A stretch of 64,000 bases of DNA from Desulfosalsimonas propionicica (GTDB lineage Bacteria > Desulfobacterota > Desulfobacteria > Desulfobacterales > Desulfosalsimonadaceae): assembly GCF_013761005.1 (NCBI RefSeq), contig NZ_JACDUS010000003.1, forward strand, positions 62,001 to 126,000, in the 5' to 3' direction. The notes beneath the pieces are model-generated. The model saw nothing but the letters and a program-made list of their open reading frames with translations, was not told where the DNA came from and ran no database searches. Below are positions 43,911-51,957 of the stretch, piece by piece. Positions within the stretch are counted from its first letter, which is position 1; each line of letters opens with the position of its first letter. A program made the translations under genes and the position numbers.

Positions 43911-44522
43911 CTATCCCCGGATCAGATCGCAGGTGAGGTCTGTGGCTTTTTCCATGGAAATCCGGCTCATGTTCAAAACAAGATCATACAGGCTCGGATG
44001 ATCATAGTCCTCTTTTCCGAATTTTTTATAAAGGGCCCGCCTTCTTTTGCCCTGGACCGTTATGGCGGTTTCTGCCTGCTTGCGGGCGAGATTATAGTTT
44101 TCCATCATGAACCGGACCCGGTCTTCGCGTCTGCCCACCAGCAGAATGTGGAAGGCACGGGGGTGATCCCGCAGGATATACTGCCCGCCCCGGCCGATAA
44201 TCACGCAGTCGCCTTCATCGGCCATGGTGCTGATGATTTCGGAAAGGGCGCTGACATAGATTTTTTCGTCAATATAGCCCTTGGTTTCAGCCAGAACCCG
44301 GTCCACGTAGCTTTTGGAAATCATGTAGTCCATAAACCGCAGCAGCGAGCCCCCGGCTTCCTTTTCAATGGATTTTACCCAATCGTTGGAGACTTTGGCG
44401 CGTTCGGCAACCATTTGCACCAGGTCTTCATCTGCCAGGGTGTAGCCCATCCGCTTTGATACGGTTTTTCCCAGGGTTTTTCCGCCTGCTCCGAATTGCC
44501 TTGAAATCGTCAGCACCGTCAT
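43911..44522 (-). CDS. Cytidylate-kinase-like P-loop protein
   Basis: 203 aa. The N-terminus ISRQFGAGGKTLGK is a P-loop of the cytidylate kinase-like group, with the related IIGRGGQYIL and LVGRREDRVRFMM later on. AAAAGGAG precedes the ATG. True Cmk has a stricter sequence and this group may phosphorylate another small molecule; the substrate is not known. The frame is isolated, between the DUF4445 gene and a region rich in small repeats. Confidence 0.8.
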   Translation of the reverse strand: MTVLTISRQFGAGGKTLGKTVSKRMGYTLADEDLVQMVAERAKVSNDWVKSIEKEAGGSLLRFMDYMISKSYVDRVLAETKGYIDEKIYVSALSEIISTMADEGDCVIIGRGGQYILRDHPRAFHILLVGRREDRVRFMMENYNLARKQAETAITVQGKRRRALYKKFGKEDYDHPSLYDLVLNMSRISMEKATDLTCDLIRG

Positions 44523-44612
44523 AACCTCGGCTCCTTTTTGCGGGTGATTGTTGCAAATACCTTGATCTTAAACCGGAACAATGTTTTTTTAAAATATATA
44601 CATGTTTGATAC

Positions 44613-44890
44613 GCCTGTAAAAAGTCTTTTTACAGGCAGTGTTAAGTGATTAAGTGTTGATGGCGCCGTAAAAAGTTCAATATCTGCGTTACGCGCAATT
44701 TCTCAGCATTTCACGTACGGATCAGTACGCTGCATTCTTCGAAATTGCGCAAGCCTTGGTCTTAAACTTTTTACGGCGCCATCTGAAATCAGACTTTTTT
44801 ACGGTGCCATCAAGTGTTAAGTAATTAAGTTTTAAGTAAAATCAAAAAGTTATTTTTTTATTGCTGGCGATTATATCCGTTTTAAGACTT
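44613..44890. repeat. AT-rich dispersed repeat, copy 2 (split by a MITE-like element)
   Basis: Starts with the hairpin GCCTGTAAAAAG/CTTTTTACAGGC (44613-44637), continues with GTGATTAAGTGTT, is interrupted by the element at 44659-44811, and resumes with AAGTGTTAAG, AAGTAAAATC and a TTATTTTTTTATTG tract. The uninterrupted counterpart is at 26670-26790, so it serves as a related empty site. Confidence 0.65.
44652..44818. mobile_element. MITE-like element family 1, copy 2
   Basis: Element 44659-44811 (153 bp) with the direct repeat AAGTGTT on both sides (44652-44658, 44812-44818). Ends GATGGCGCCGTAAAAAG and CTTTTTTACGGTGCCATC are inverted; internal GCGCAATTTC/GAAATTGCGC and CGTAC/GTACG pairs make the core palindromic. 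Confidence 0.88.
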
Positions 44891-44926
44891 CCAGGGAACT
44901 TGTTTTTTGAAAGCCTGAAATGGATA

Positions 44927-45001
44927 TTCACCACAGAGGACACAGAGATTACGGAGAAGGCTTCTGATAAACAATGTTTTCTCTGTGCCCTCTGTGGTGA
45001 A
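44927..45001. repeat. CACAGAGGACACAGAG-type palindrome
   Basis: TTCACCACAGAGGACACAGA is mirrored by TCTGTGCCCTCTGTGGTGAA around a 30-base centre. Such palindromes are common as intergenic repeats in many environmental bacteria. A worn relative, TTAACCACATTTAACCACG, precedes the helicase near 4.58 kb. Confidence 0.7.
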
Positions 45002-45081
45002 AAAATGGGTCCCCGAAAGTTCCTTTCTGCAAAATCAGAGGCCTTTATCGGATCATCCGGGTCCGGAATCGGCCCTGCTTT

Positions 45082-46356
45082 TCAAAGCCGCTGGATCAGA
45101 TAGATATAGGCCGGCAGGCGGCAGCGGGTTTTCAGTTCATTAAACCGGGTCAGCAGCCGGTTTTTGTCCCCGATATGTTCTAGCGGGGACAGGTAGACCG
45201 CCCCTTTGGGATAAAAATGCGCCAGACGGCTGCGGGTCAGTTCCAGAATCGAGGGCAGATGGGATTCGGGCAGGTCGGCGCCGATGACGAAATTGGCCGT
45301 GACTTCCACCCGGTCGTATTGCTGGTTGATTTCTATCATCCGGTCAAAGGCGGCTGTCACTTTTTCGGCATTCAGGGGCTTTCCCAGGGTGGACAAAGTG
45401 GCTGTGTCCCCGGATTCCAGCCCTATGTTGATATATGTGTAAAACGGCAGCTCATTTACTGCGGCAAAAAGGCGAGGGTCTGCGGCCAGCATGGAATCAA
45501 CGCTGCCAAATAAAAAAAGCCGGGGATCTTTCATGGCCGATTGGCCGATTTCCAGAATATCCCAGGCCCTGCGTGCGGCAAAAAGAATCGGATCCGCCCC
45601 GGCATGCAGGGCATCATGCTGGCCCAAAAAAATCGAATTGTAGTTGATCCGGTTGGCACCGTAGAATTGCGCCAGCTCGTAAAGTTGGGCTTCAACGGCC
45701 TGCTGCGGGTGAACGGAAAAACCACGTCCGGATTTTACCCGGCAGAACCGGCAGTTATACAGGCATCCTTTTGAGATGGCCACCGGGATCACATCGTATT
45801 CAACGTGGCGGCAGTCCGGGGGCAGGACAGTGACCGGCCCGCCGATGATTTCGTGCAGACGCCGGCCCCGGTGTTCCAGGGTTTGCGGATTCATCTCCAG
45901 GATACGCTGAACAAATGCGCTTTGTTTTTCAGCCAGCCGTGTCGTGTCGAGTTGCTGCAGGTCCCGGCGGAGCCTGTGCCAGGCGGAAAAGGTTTCCACG
46001 ACCTCCTGTCTTTCAAAGGCGTCGGTGCCAAACAGGGCATTGGTCTGGTAGGGCAGGCAGGGAACGTAATATTCCCCTGTGTAGTTCAGGGCTCCGGCAT
46101 AACCCCCTGCGGAAAAATACTGCCAGTCATTTCCGGCGGTCCGCTTGAGCCATTCCGCAGAGGTGAGCCATCCGCCTGTCCGGCCGGCGATGGTCCGGAT
46201 TTCGCCGTTGGGCTGGAATTCGAAAATATGGGCCGGGGTCCGGATTTCACCGTAGCGGCCATAACGCAGGGGATAGCTGATTTTAATATATTCCAGAGCC
46301 CCCTGTTTTTCCGGCGTGATGCTCAGTTTTTGATTCCGTTCAGAGGGACTTGTCAT
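45082..46356 (-). CDS. Radical SAM protein of unknown function
   Basis: 424 aa. Cluster motif CLYNCRFC (C-x3-C-x2-C) near residue 201; the first 190 residues form a non-standard N-terminal domain that starts SITPEKQGALEYIKIS. Downstream are GLESGD and FVIGADLPESH, as in the family's barrel. No B12 domain or SPASM Cys cluster is seen. Weak ribosome site. 23 bases after the stop of a hypothetical gene, with which it is probably co-transcribed. Substrate unknown. Confidence 0.8.
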   Translation of the reverse strand: MTSPSERNQKLSITPEKQGALEYIKISYPLRYGRYGEIRTPAHIFEFQPNGEIRTIAGRTGGWLTSAEWLKRTAGNDWQYFSAGGYAGALNYTGEYYVPCLPYQTNALFGTDAFERQEVVETFSAWHRLRRDLQQLDTTRLAEKQSAFVQRILEMNPQTLEHRGRRLHEIIGGPVTVLPPDCRHVEYDVIPVAISKGCLYNCRFCRVKSGRGFSVHPQQAVEAQLYELAQFYGANRINYNSIFLGQHDALHAGADPILFAARRAWDILEIGQSAMKDPRLFLFGSVDSMLAADPRLFAAVNELPFYTYINIGLESGDTATLSTLGKPLNAEKVTAAFDRMIEINQQYDRVEVTANFVIGADLPESHLPSILELTRSRLAHFYPKGAVYLSPLEHIGDKNRLLTRFNELKTRCRLPAYIYLIQRL

Positions 46357-46379
46357 TTGGCTTTAATTGATCAGTTCCG

Positions 46380-46970
46380 TCATTCCTCGCCGATACCGGT
46401 AAAACGGACATTGAGGTTGATGTTGATGTTTAGCCCGCCCTGCTCGGAGATTTCATCCAGAACCTGGGCGACCAGCATTTTGATGGCCTGGTCGGAATCC
46501 TCGTTTTGCTGTGTGCTGGCTGTCTGACTGGGCAGGTGGATGGCCGAAATGGTTTTGTCCAGGGATTTGCGCCGTTTTTTGGCGCTATGTTTGATTTCAC
46601 GGTTTTTCAGGCGCGAGGAACTGACATATTTTTTGAGATCCGGATAGTCGGCAAGGGTTTGTTCAAGAGTGTAGCGGTTCTTTCCGGTTTTGCGGGTAAG
46701 GCCGTAAAGCGCTTCGGCCGGAAGAGACAGGGCTTCGGGTACCAGGTGATAGGTGTAGCCTTTGGCGCTTCTTTTTTTATAAATAAAAAAGCCCAGGTCG
46801 CATTTCTCGCTATTGCTTAATTTGGCCAGGATACTGGCAATATCCTGTATTTTTATGCTTTTGCCCGATTGTTCGGTGACCAGTTGTGTAATTTCCGGAG
46901 ACCGGAGATCCCGGCCCGTGAGCAATGCGTCAATAATAAATTCGCTGTTGGTTTTTTTTTCCCGATCCAT
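46380..46970 (-). CDS. Hypothetical protein, winged-helix-like
   Basis: 196 aa from the ATG at 46970 (GAAAGG upstream). Residues 8-65 resemble a winged helix (DLRSPEITQLVTEQSGKSIK then LAKLSNSEKCDLGFFIY); a lysine-rich stretch near 120-145 (HSAKKRRKS) is compatible with nucleic-acid binding. The C-terminus has an alternating NININLNVRF strand. Upstream lie an AT-rich stretch and a MITE-like element. It could regulate the radical SAM gene that follows; this is inference. Confidence 0.55.
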   Translation of the reverse strand: MDREKKTNSEFIIDALLTGRDLRSPEITQLVTEQSGKSIKIQDIASILAKLSNSEKCDLGFFIYKKRSAKGYTYHLVPEALSLPAEALYGLTRKTGKNRYTLEQTLADYPDLKKYVSSSRLKNREIKHSAKKRRKSLDKTISAIHLPSQTASTQQNEDSDQAIKMLVAQVLDEISEQGGLNININLNVRFTGIGEE

Positions 46971-46999
46971 GGGATGCCTTTCTCTGTTCAAATTGGGTT

Positions 47000-47156
47000 G
47001 TATAATAGTGCCTGAACGAAAACCGTCTTTTCCGCCAATCTCTGCGTCCGGCTCAAATTTTAATCCTCAAAATACGTCGAGTATTCCTGCGGTTAAAATT
47101 TTCGCCGTCCTGGACCTGAACGAAAAATCCTGGTTTTCGTTCGGGCAGTATAATAG
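47000..47156. mobile_element. MITE-like element family 2
   Basis: Element 47009-47147 (139 bp) begins TGCCTGAACGAAAACC and ends GGTTTTCGTTCGGGCA, complementary at 15 of 16 positions, and is flanked by the 9-base direct repeat GTATAATAG (47000-47008 and 47148-47156). No coding capacity. The rest of the gap to 47360 is AT-rich and shows no gene. Confidence 0.85.
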
Positions 47157-47366
47157 TATGTTTTCTTTTTTTAAATTAATTCTATATAATAATAAATTTA
47201 ATGATTATGTCAAGGATATTCTAATTTTATTTCCAGGCGGTTATGCAATGTTTCGATTTCTATTTATTTTACGAAGGCAGTGTCTAGATTGATCTTGTTG
47301 CGGCATGGCATTGTTTCGAAAAACATGGCTGTGACCTGTGAGGTTGAAAAAGGAGAGCCAAAAACG

Positions 47367-47418
47367 AACGAATGCTCGTTTTTTCGCCTTGACAGCCCTT
47401 TGGCCCCAAGGGTATGAA
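47367..47418 (+). promoter_or_regulatory. Promoter and operator-like site of the dehydratase operon
   Basis: AACGA-ATGC-TCGTT (47367-47380) is a small palindrome of the kind bound by TetR-family repressors. Just downstream, TTGACA (47389-47394) and TATGAA (47413-47418) are 18 bases apart. The first gene of the operon starts at 47546. No TetR gene is in the window. Confidence 0.5.
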
Positions 47419-47450
47419 CAAGGCATGCCTGTGCAGGCCAAACACATCAT

Positions 47451-47497
47451 TGAACTTTTACGGCGCCATCTGAAATCAGGCTTTTTACGGTGCCATC
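47451..47497. mobile_element. Right-end fragment of MITE-like family 1
   Basis: Contains ACTTTTACGGCGCCATC followed after about 10 bases by CTTTTTACGGTGCCATC, the tandem right end of family 1. The rest of the element is missing and no target duplication is evident. It lies in the leader of the dehydratase operon, between promoter and start codon. Confidence 0.75.
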
Positions 47498-47545
47498 AAC
47501 TCTGCAAGGAAAAACCGGACTTGATTTTTGTATAAGGAAAACTTC

Positions 47546-48670
47546 ATGACTCCAGCAGAAAGATTTCGGTCCGTCTGGCGCGATCCCGCAGGCTACGGCC
47601 GCAGCGTAAAACAGGAAACCGGCCGCAGCATCCTTGGATTTTTTTGCTCTTATGCGCCCGTAGAACTCATTTATGCCGCCGGCATCCTGCCTCTGCGCCT
47701 GTTTGGCACCCGGGGGGAAATCAGCCTGGCGGATACCCATCTTCAGTCCTATTGCTGTTCCCTGGTGCGCGGCGGTCTGGAGGACGCCTTAAAAGGGAAC
47801 CTGGATTTTTTAGACGGAGCGGTGTTTCCCCATACCTGTGACTCCATTCAGCGGCTGTCGGATATCTGGCGGTTAAATGCCGGTTTTGCCCATCATTTTG
47901 ACGCGGTTTTGCCGGTTAAACTAAATACGCAAAGTGCCCGGCAATATATGATCGACGTGCTTTCCGGGTTTTGCCGGGAGCTTGAAACCGCATTTGGCAA
48001 ACAAATCCGTGATGCGGATATAAACGCGGCCATTTGTGCATACAACCAGATCCGAAAGCAGTTAAAAGCCGTATATGCGCTCAGAAGCCAAAAACCCGGG
48101 CTCTTTGAACCCTCTGCCGTACACTGGATCATGACCGCGGCCATGGTTATGGAGCCGGCGGCATTTTTGCGCGACATTACCGCGTTTCTCGATCAGATCG
48201 GCTCTTCTGCCGGGGATGCACCGCAAACCGGCCGCAAGCGCCTGATGCTGGCCGGCGGCATCTGCACTCATCCGGACGTTTATGATCTGCTGGCCCGGGC
48301 CGGGGCCGACGTGGTATGGGATGACTTGTGCACCGGCGCCCGGTATTTTGAGGGCACCATTGCCGAAGATGCCAAAGATCCCCTGGCTGCCGTGGCCGAC
48401 CGGTATCTTTCGCGCAGCGTGTGTCCGGCCAAGCATGCCGATATTACTGCCAGAGGCCGGCACCTGGTGGATGCGGCCCGGGAGCAGGGCGTAGACGGGG
48501 TGGTCTTTCTCCAGCTTAAATTCTGTGATCCTCACGCTTTTGACTACCCTTACCTGAAGCAGTTTCTTGATTCGGCGCAGATTCCGAGTCTGCTCATCGA
48601 AATCGAGGACCAGCCCCCGCCCGGGGAGCAGCTGCTGACCCGTTTGGAAACCTTTGTGGATATGCTCTAG
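47546..48670 (+). CDS. 2-hydroxyacyl-CoA dehydratase / benzoyl-CoA reductase family subunit
   Basis: 374 aa from the ATG at 47546 (AAGGA 8 bases upstream). The fold and the motifs ILGFFCSYAPVELIYAAGILPLR (read in parts) and FPHTCDSIQ are those of the HgdB/FldC/BcrB/BcrC family; conserved Cys residues near FPHTCDS and KFCDPHAF should hold a [4Fe-4S] cluster. With the next gene it would form a heterodimer that is reduced by the ASKHA activator encoded third. Substrate unknown: aromatic acyl-CoA or 2-hydroxyacyl-CoA. Confidence 0.88.
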   Translation: MTPAERFRSVWRDPAGYGRSVKQETGRSILGFFCSYAPVELIYAAGILPLRLFGTRGEISLADTHLQSYCCSLVRGGLEDALKGNLDFLDGAVFPHTCDSIQRLSDIWRLNAGFAHHFDAVLPVKLNTQSARQYMIDVLSGFCRELETAFGKQIRDADINAAICAYNQIRKQLKAVYALRSQKPGLFEPSAVHWIMTAAMVMEPAAFLRDITAFLDQIGSSAGDAPQTGRKRLMLAGGICTHPDVYDLLARAGADVVWDDLCTGARYFEGTIAEDAKDPLAAVADRYLSRSVCPAKHADITARGRHLVDAAREQGVDGVVFLQLKFCDPHAFDYPYLKQFLDSAQIPSLLIEIEDQPPPGEQLLTRLETFVDML

Positions 48671-48694
48671 TCCGGGGCGTATGGGAGGCAAGTA

Positions 48695-49933
48695 ATGGCA
48701 GATAATCAAAAAAAGCATGATCCGGCAAAAAAGGCGCCCAAAATCCAGGCGGTCTCCCGCATGAAGGAGATCATGACCAATTATTACATTGACGCCAAAA
48801 CCGCCCGGGAGCAGGGCAAAAAAGTGGCCTGGATCACCAGCGGCGGCCCGGTTGAGCCCCTGATCGCCATGGACGTGATTCCGGTGTACCCGGAAAACCA
48901 CGGGGCCATGATCGGAGCTTCCAAGATGGGGGCGCAGCTTTGTGAAAAAGCAGAGGAAATGGGCTATTCCCGGGATCTGTGCTCCTATGCCCGGGCCGAT
49001 ATCGCCGACAGCGTGGAAAAAACCGGACCCATCGGCGGGCTGCCCGAACCCGATATGCTGGTGTGCTGCAACAATATCTGCGGCACTGTGCTCAAGTGGT
49101 ACGAAACCGCGGCGCGGTATTTCAATGTTCCTCTGTTTATCCTGGACACGCCTTTTGTGCACAGGGAGTTTTCCGATTCCGCCCGCAAGTACGTGCTTTC
49201 CCAGATTTATGAGTATATCGGCTTTTTGGAGACCCATTGCGGCACCAAAATGGATTATGACCGCATGGAGGAAGTGGGCCGGCTATCAGTGGAGGGCACC
49301 GGGCTGTGGCAGGCCGTGCTCGACACCTGCGCTCACCGGCCGGCGCCCATGACCGCATTTGATGCTTTTTTTCATCTGGCCTTGATTGTCACTCTTCGCG
49401 GCACGCAAACTGCCGTGGACTATTACCGGCAGCTGCACGACGAATTAAACCAGCGCATTGCAAACGGCGTTTCCATGGTGCCGGATGAAAAATACCGGCT
49501 TTTGTGGGACAATCTTCCGGTGTGGTACAAGACCCGGTGGCTGTCTGAAAAATTTGCCGCCCATGACGCGGCTTTGGTGGCCGACACCTACACCTCGGCC
49601 TGGAGCGGGATGCTGCCGGACATGAACGGACAGACGTTTCTGGAAGCCATGGCCGAGACCTATACCAAGGTGTATATCAACATCTCCATTGACATGATGT
49701 TTGATATTGTGGCCAATATGATTGAAAAATACCACGTGGACGGAATGGTGATGCATTCCAATCGTTCCTGCAAGCCCTATTCCCTGGGCCAGTACGATCT
49801 TCGGCAGATGATCATGGACCGGCTCGGGGTGCCCACTTTAATCATTGAGGCAGACATGGTCGATGAGCGCGCTTTTTCCGAAAGCCAGATTGACACCCGC
49901 ATTGACGCCTTTATGGAAACCTTGAAATCCTGA
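48695..49933 (+). CDS. 2-hydroxyacyl-CoA dehydratase / benzoyl-CoA reductase family subunit
   Basis: 412 aa; GGGAGG precedes the ATG. Contains VAWITSGGPVEPLIAMDVIP, the Cys-rich MLVCCNNICGTVL and the C-terminal SCKPYSLGQYDLRQMI region of the family. Cys in DLCSYAR and in CCNNIC are candidates for the iron-sulfur ligands. Starts 24 bases after the first subunit, with the same strand and spacing as in known operons. Confidence 0.9.
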   Translation: MADNQKKHDPAKKAPKIQAVSRMKEIMTNYYIDAKTAREQGKKVAWITSGGPVEPLIAMDVIPVYPENHGAMIGASKMGAQLCEKAEEMGYSRDLCSYARADIADSVEKTGPIGGLPEPDMLVCCNNICGTVLKWYETAARYFNVPLFILDTPFVHREFSDSARKYVLSQIYEYIGFLETHCGTKMDYDRMEEVGRLSVEGTGLWQAVLDTCAHRPAPMTAFDAFFHLALIVTLRGTQTAVDYYRQLHDELNQRIANGVSMVPDEKYRLLWDNLPVWYKTRWLSEKFAAHDAALVADTYTSAWSGMLPDMNGQTFLEAMAETYTKVYINISIDMMFDIVANMIEKYHVDGMVMHSNRSCKPYSLGQYDLRQMIMDRLGVPTLIIEADMVDERAFSESQIDTRIDAFMETLKS

Positions 49934-49955
49934 ATTCATTGTATATCACCCGGGG

Positions 49956-50744
49956 ATGGAAAGCAGTATGATTACCGCAGGCATTGATATCGGTTCGATC
50001 ACCGCCAAGGCGGCGCTGATCCATGACGGCAAACTGGCCGGCACTTCTCTGCAGTTTACGGGATACCATGCGGCAAAAGCCGGAAATGCCGTGCTTGAAA
50101 CCCTTCTGGGCCAAACCGGTATCCGCCGGGATGACATTGATGTCATTGTGTCCACGGGCTACGGCAGAAACAGCGTGGATTTTGCCGACAAGGCCGTTAC
50201 CGAGATTACCTGCCATGGTGCGGGCGCGCATTTTATTGATCCGGAAATCCGGTTTGTGGTGGACGTGGGCGGCCAGGACAGCAAGGTGATCAAAATCGAT
50301 ACCAACGGCAAGGTGATTGATTTTGCCATGAATGACAAGTGCGCCGCAGGCACGGGCCGGTTTCTGGAGGTTATGGCCCGGGCCCTGGAGGCGGATCTGG
50401 ATGATTTTGGCCGGCTTTCGGCCGAGGCCGATGCCCCGGCGGCCATCAGCAGCATCTGCACGGTTTTTGCCGAATCCGAGGTGATTTCTTTGATTTCCAG
50501 GGGCGAGAGCCGGCAGAACATGATTGCCGGGATTCATGAATCCGTTGCCTCCCGGATATCGGCCATGGCCCGGCGGGTGGGGGTGACCCCGCCGGTGATG
50601 ATGACAGGCGGAGTGGCACGCAACCAGGGAGTGGTCCGGTCCCTGGAAAGCCGCATGGATGTTGAAATCCGAGTTTCGCCGCACGCCCAGTTAAATGGCG
50701 CCATTGGCGCCGCCCTGCTGGCAGCCCGGATGCAGGAACAATAA
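49956..50744 (+). CDS. ASKHA-type activator ATPase (HgdC/BcrD/BadG family)
   Basis: 262 aa; an ATG at 49968 is an equally plausible start and fits the usual family N-terminus (MITAGIDIGSITAKA). ATP-binding motifs VVDVGGQDSKVI and MMTGGVARNQGV are present, and the two [4Fe-4S] cysteines of the homodimer are in NDKCAAGTGRF and SSICTVFAESEV. It injects low-potential electrons into the dehydratase dimer encoded just upstream. Confidence 0.93.
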   Translation: MESSMITAGIDIGSITAKAALIHDGKLAGTSLQFTGYHAAKAGNAVLETLLGQTGIRRDDIDVIVSTGYGRNSVDFADKAVTEITCHGAGAHFIDPEIRFVVDVGGQDSKVIKIDTNGKVIDFAMNDKCAAGTGRFLEVMARALEADLDDFGRLSAEADAPAAISSICTVFAESEVISLISRGESRQNMIAGIHESVASRISAMARRVGVTPPVMMTGGVARNQGVVRSLESRMDVEIRVSPHAQLNGAIGAALLAARMQEQ

Positions 50745-50752
50745 AAAAAATC

Positions 50753-50780
50753 TTGACAAAGGAAAACCGGTTGCTATAGA
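50753..50780 (+). promoter_or_regulatory. Strong sigma-70-like promoter before the PxxKW gene
   Basis: TTGACA (50753-50758), 16-base spacer, TATAGA (50775-50780), in an A-rich background directly after the activator gene. This is the best -35/-10 match in the window, suggesting high expression of the small Cys-rich protein. Confidence 0.75.
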
Positions 50781-50838
50781 AATAGTTTCTTTATATTTGT
50801 CATCAGCTTGGCAGATATTGATGCGTCAAAAAATTTCC

Positions 50839-50854
50839 GGCCCCTTTTGGGGCC
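50839..50854 (+). other. Hairpin in the PxxKW leader
   Basis: GGCCCC-TTTT-GGGGCC, a perfect 6-bp stem in the 5' leader, 35 bases before the start codon. It may stabilise the mRNA or be an attenuator; only a short T stretch follows. Confidence 0.4.
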
Positions 50855-50888
50855 GTTATTTCATGTGAGAAAAGGAGTTGAGAGAAAA

Positions 50889-51176
50889 ATGATCTGCCAG
50901 ACCACCCGAAAAGGAATGGAATGCGCTTTTATGACAGCAGACGGCTGTGTTTATAACGGCGGTACCTGCTATCAGATTGTTGAGTCCTGCAACGGCTGCG
51001 GCCGAACCGTATCGTATGAATCCGGCTGGTATTGCAGCAAGTGTCCGGAGCCGGAAAAAAAGTGGAAAAACGGCACCTGTAACCTGGCCACCCACGTGTC
51101 CAAAGCCGGGGCCGATACCAAGGCGGCCAAGATCAACCCGATCAAGGCTTCCAAGCGCGGCGCAGGCAAAAAATAG
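50889..51176 (+). CDS. PxxKW-type cysteine-rich protein
   Basis: 95 aa from the ATG at 50889 (AAAAGGAG upstream; a TTG at 50808 is rejected). Residues contain CQTTRKGMEC, CNGCGR, CSKCPEPEKKW and CNLATHV: four zinc or Fe-S-like pairs with the EKKW box after which the family is named. C-terminus is Lys-rich. Family occurs mainly in Desulfobacterota and has no known role. Driven by its own strong promoter, so probably abundant. Confidence 0.78.
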   Translation: MICQTTRKGMECAFMTADGCVYNGGTCYQIVESCNGCGRTVSYESGWYCSKCPEPEKKWKNGTCNLATHVSKAGADTKAAKINPIKASKRGAGKK

Positions 51177-51270
51177 CTTCATTTCAACAAGCGACCCCCT
51201 CCTGCGGCGCAGGCCGGTGAGTTTTACGGTTTGCGCCGCATTTTTTTGTACCACCTGAAAACGCCTTTTC

Positions 51271-51957
51271 TTATCCCCCGAGGTTGTCGCAAAACAGCGG
51301 GTTGAGAAACAGGGGCAGTTCGTGTTTGATCACCGCCCTCTGCCATCTGCGGATATAGCGCTGGCGTAGTCGTGCGGCGTTATCCCGTGTTTGCAGCGCC
51401 TTGTCAAAATCAATGATATAGACCCTGCCGCTGGCATTTACCAAAATGTTGCCCGGGTGGAGATCCACGTGCAGAATCCGGTTTTGTATCAGTTTGCGCA
51501 CCTGGCCGGCCACGGCGGAAATGATTTGCTCTGCGGCTTTTTCATCGACCATGGCCAGTTCCGAAAGGGTTCGGGCATTTTCGATCTGCCGGGTGACCAG
51601 CCAGGTGTTTTGCAAAAAACGCCCTTTGGATGCAAAGGCCACCGGCGCAGGTGCTCGCACGCCCATGGCGCGAATGCGGGTCAGCATCTCAAATTCGGCC
51701 CGGCCCCGGCACGGGCCGATGCCCAGGTAGGTTTTTTCAATGACCCGGCCCAGCAGCCCGCCTCTGAAGTAAGTTTTTATGATCAGCTTGCCCAGCCCTT
51801 TGATCTCCGCGGTTTGAGCACCTGTTCTGCCCCCGAGCCGGCCCCGGGCGTTTTGCGGCGGCATTTGAAAATACTCTGCCAGTCGGTCCATCTGCGGGCG
51901 GGTCAGACCCCGGCCCGAGCCGAATCGATATCCCCGGTGGCGCTGGAGTGTCATCAC
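51271..51957 (-). CDS. LPS core heptose/Kdo kinase-like protein
   Basis: 228 aa. The kinase catalytic motif HVDLHPGNILV and metal-binding IIDFDKA near residues 155-190 are those of the KdkA/WaaP/InaA group, which phosphorylate sugars of the LPS inner core. N-terminal residues are variable. The start overlaps the stop of the glycosyltransferase gene by 4 bases, so both act in the same pathway. Confidence 0.87.
   Translation of the reverse strand: MMTLQRHRGYRFGSGRGLTRPQMDRLAEYFQMPPQNARGRLGGRTGAQTAEIKGLGKLIIKTYFRGGLLGRVIEKTYLGIGPCRGRAEFEMLTRIRAMGVRAPAPVAFASKGRFLQNTWLVTRQIENARTLSELAMVDEKAAEQIISAVAGQVRKLIQNRILHVDLHPGNILVNASGRVYIIDFDKALQTRDNAARLRQRYIRRWQRAVIKHELPLFLNPLFCDNLGG

Noticed and set aside
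43759-44001. An 80-codon frame next to the cytidylate-kinase-like gene
   Set aside because: It reads through that gene's terminator and is antisense to its 3' end.
44861-45103. An 80-codon frame
   Set aside because: It runs through the CACAGAGG palindrome and ends in the radical SAM gene; composition is that of repeat DNA.
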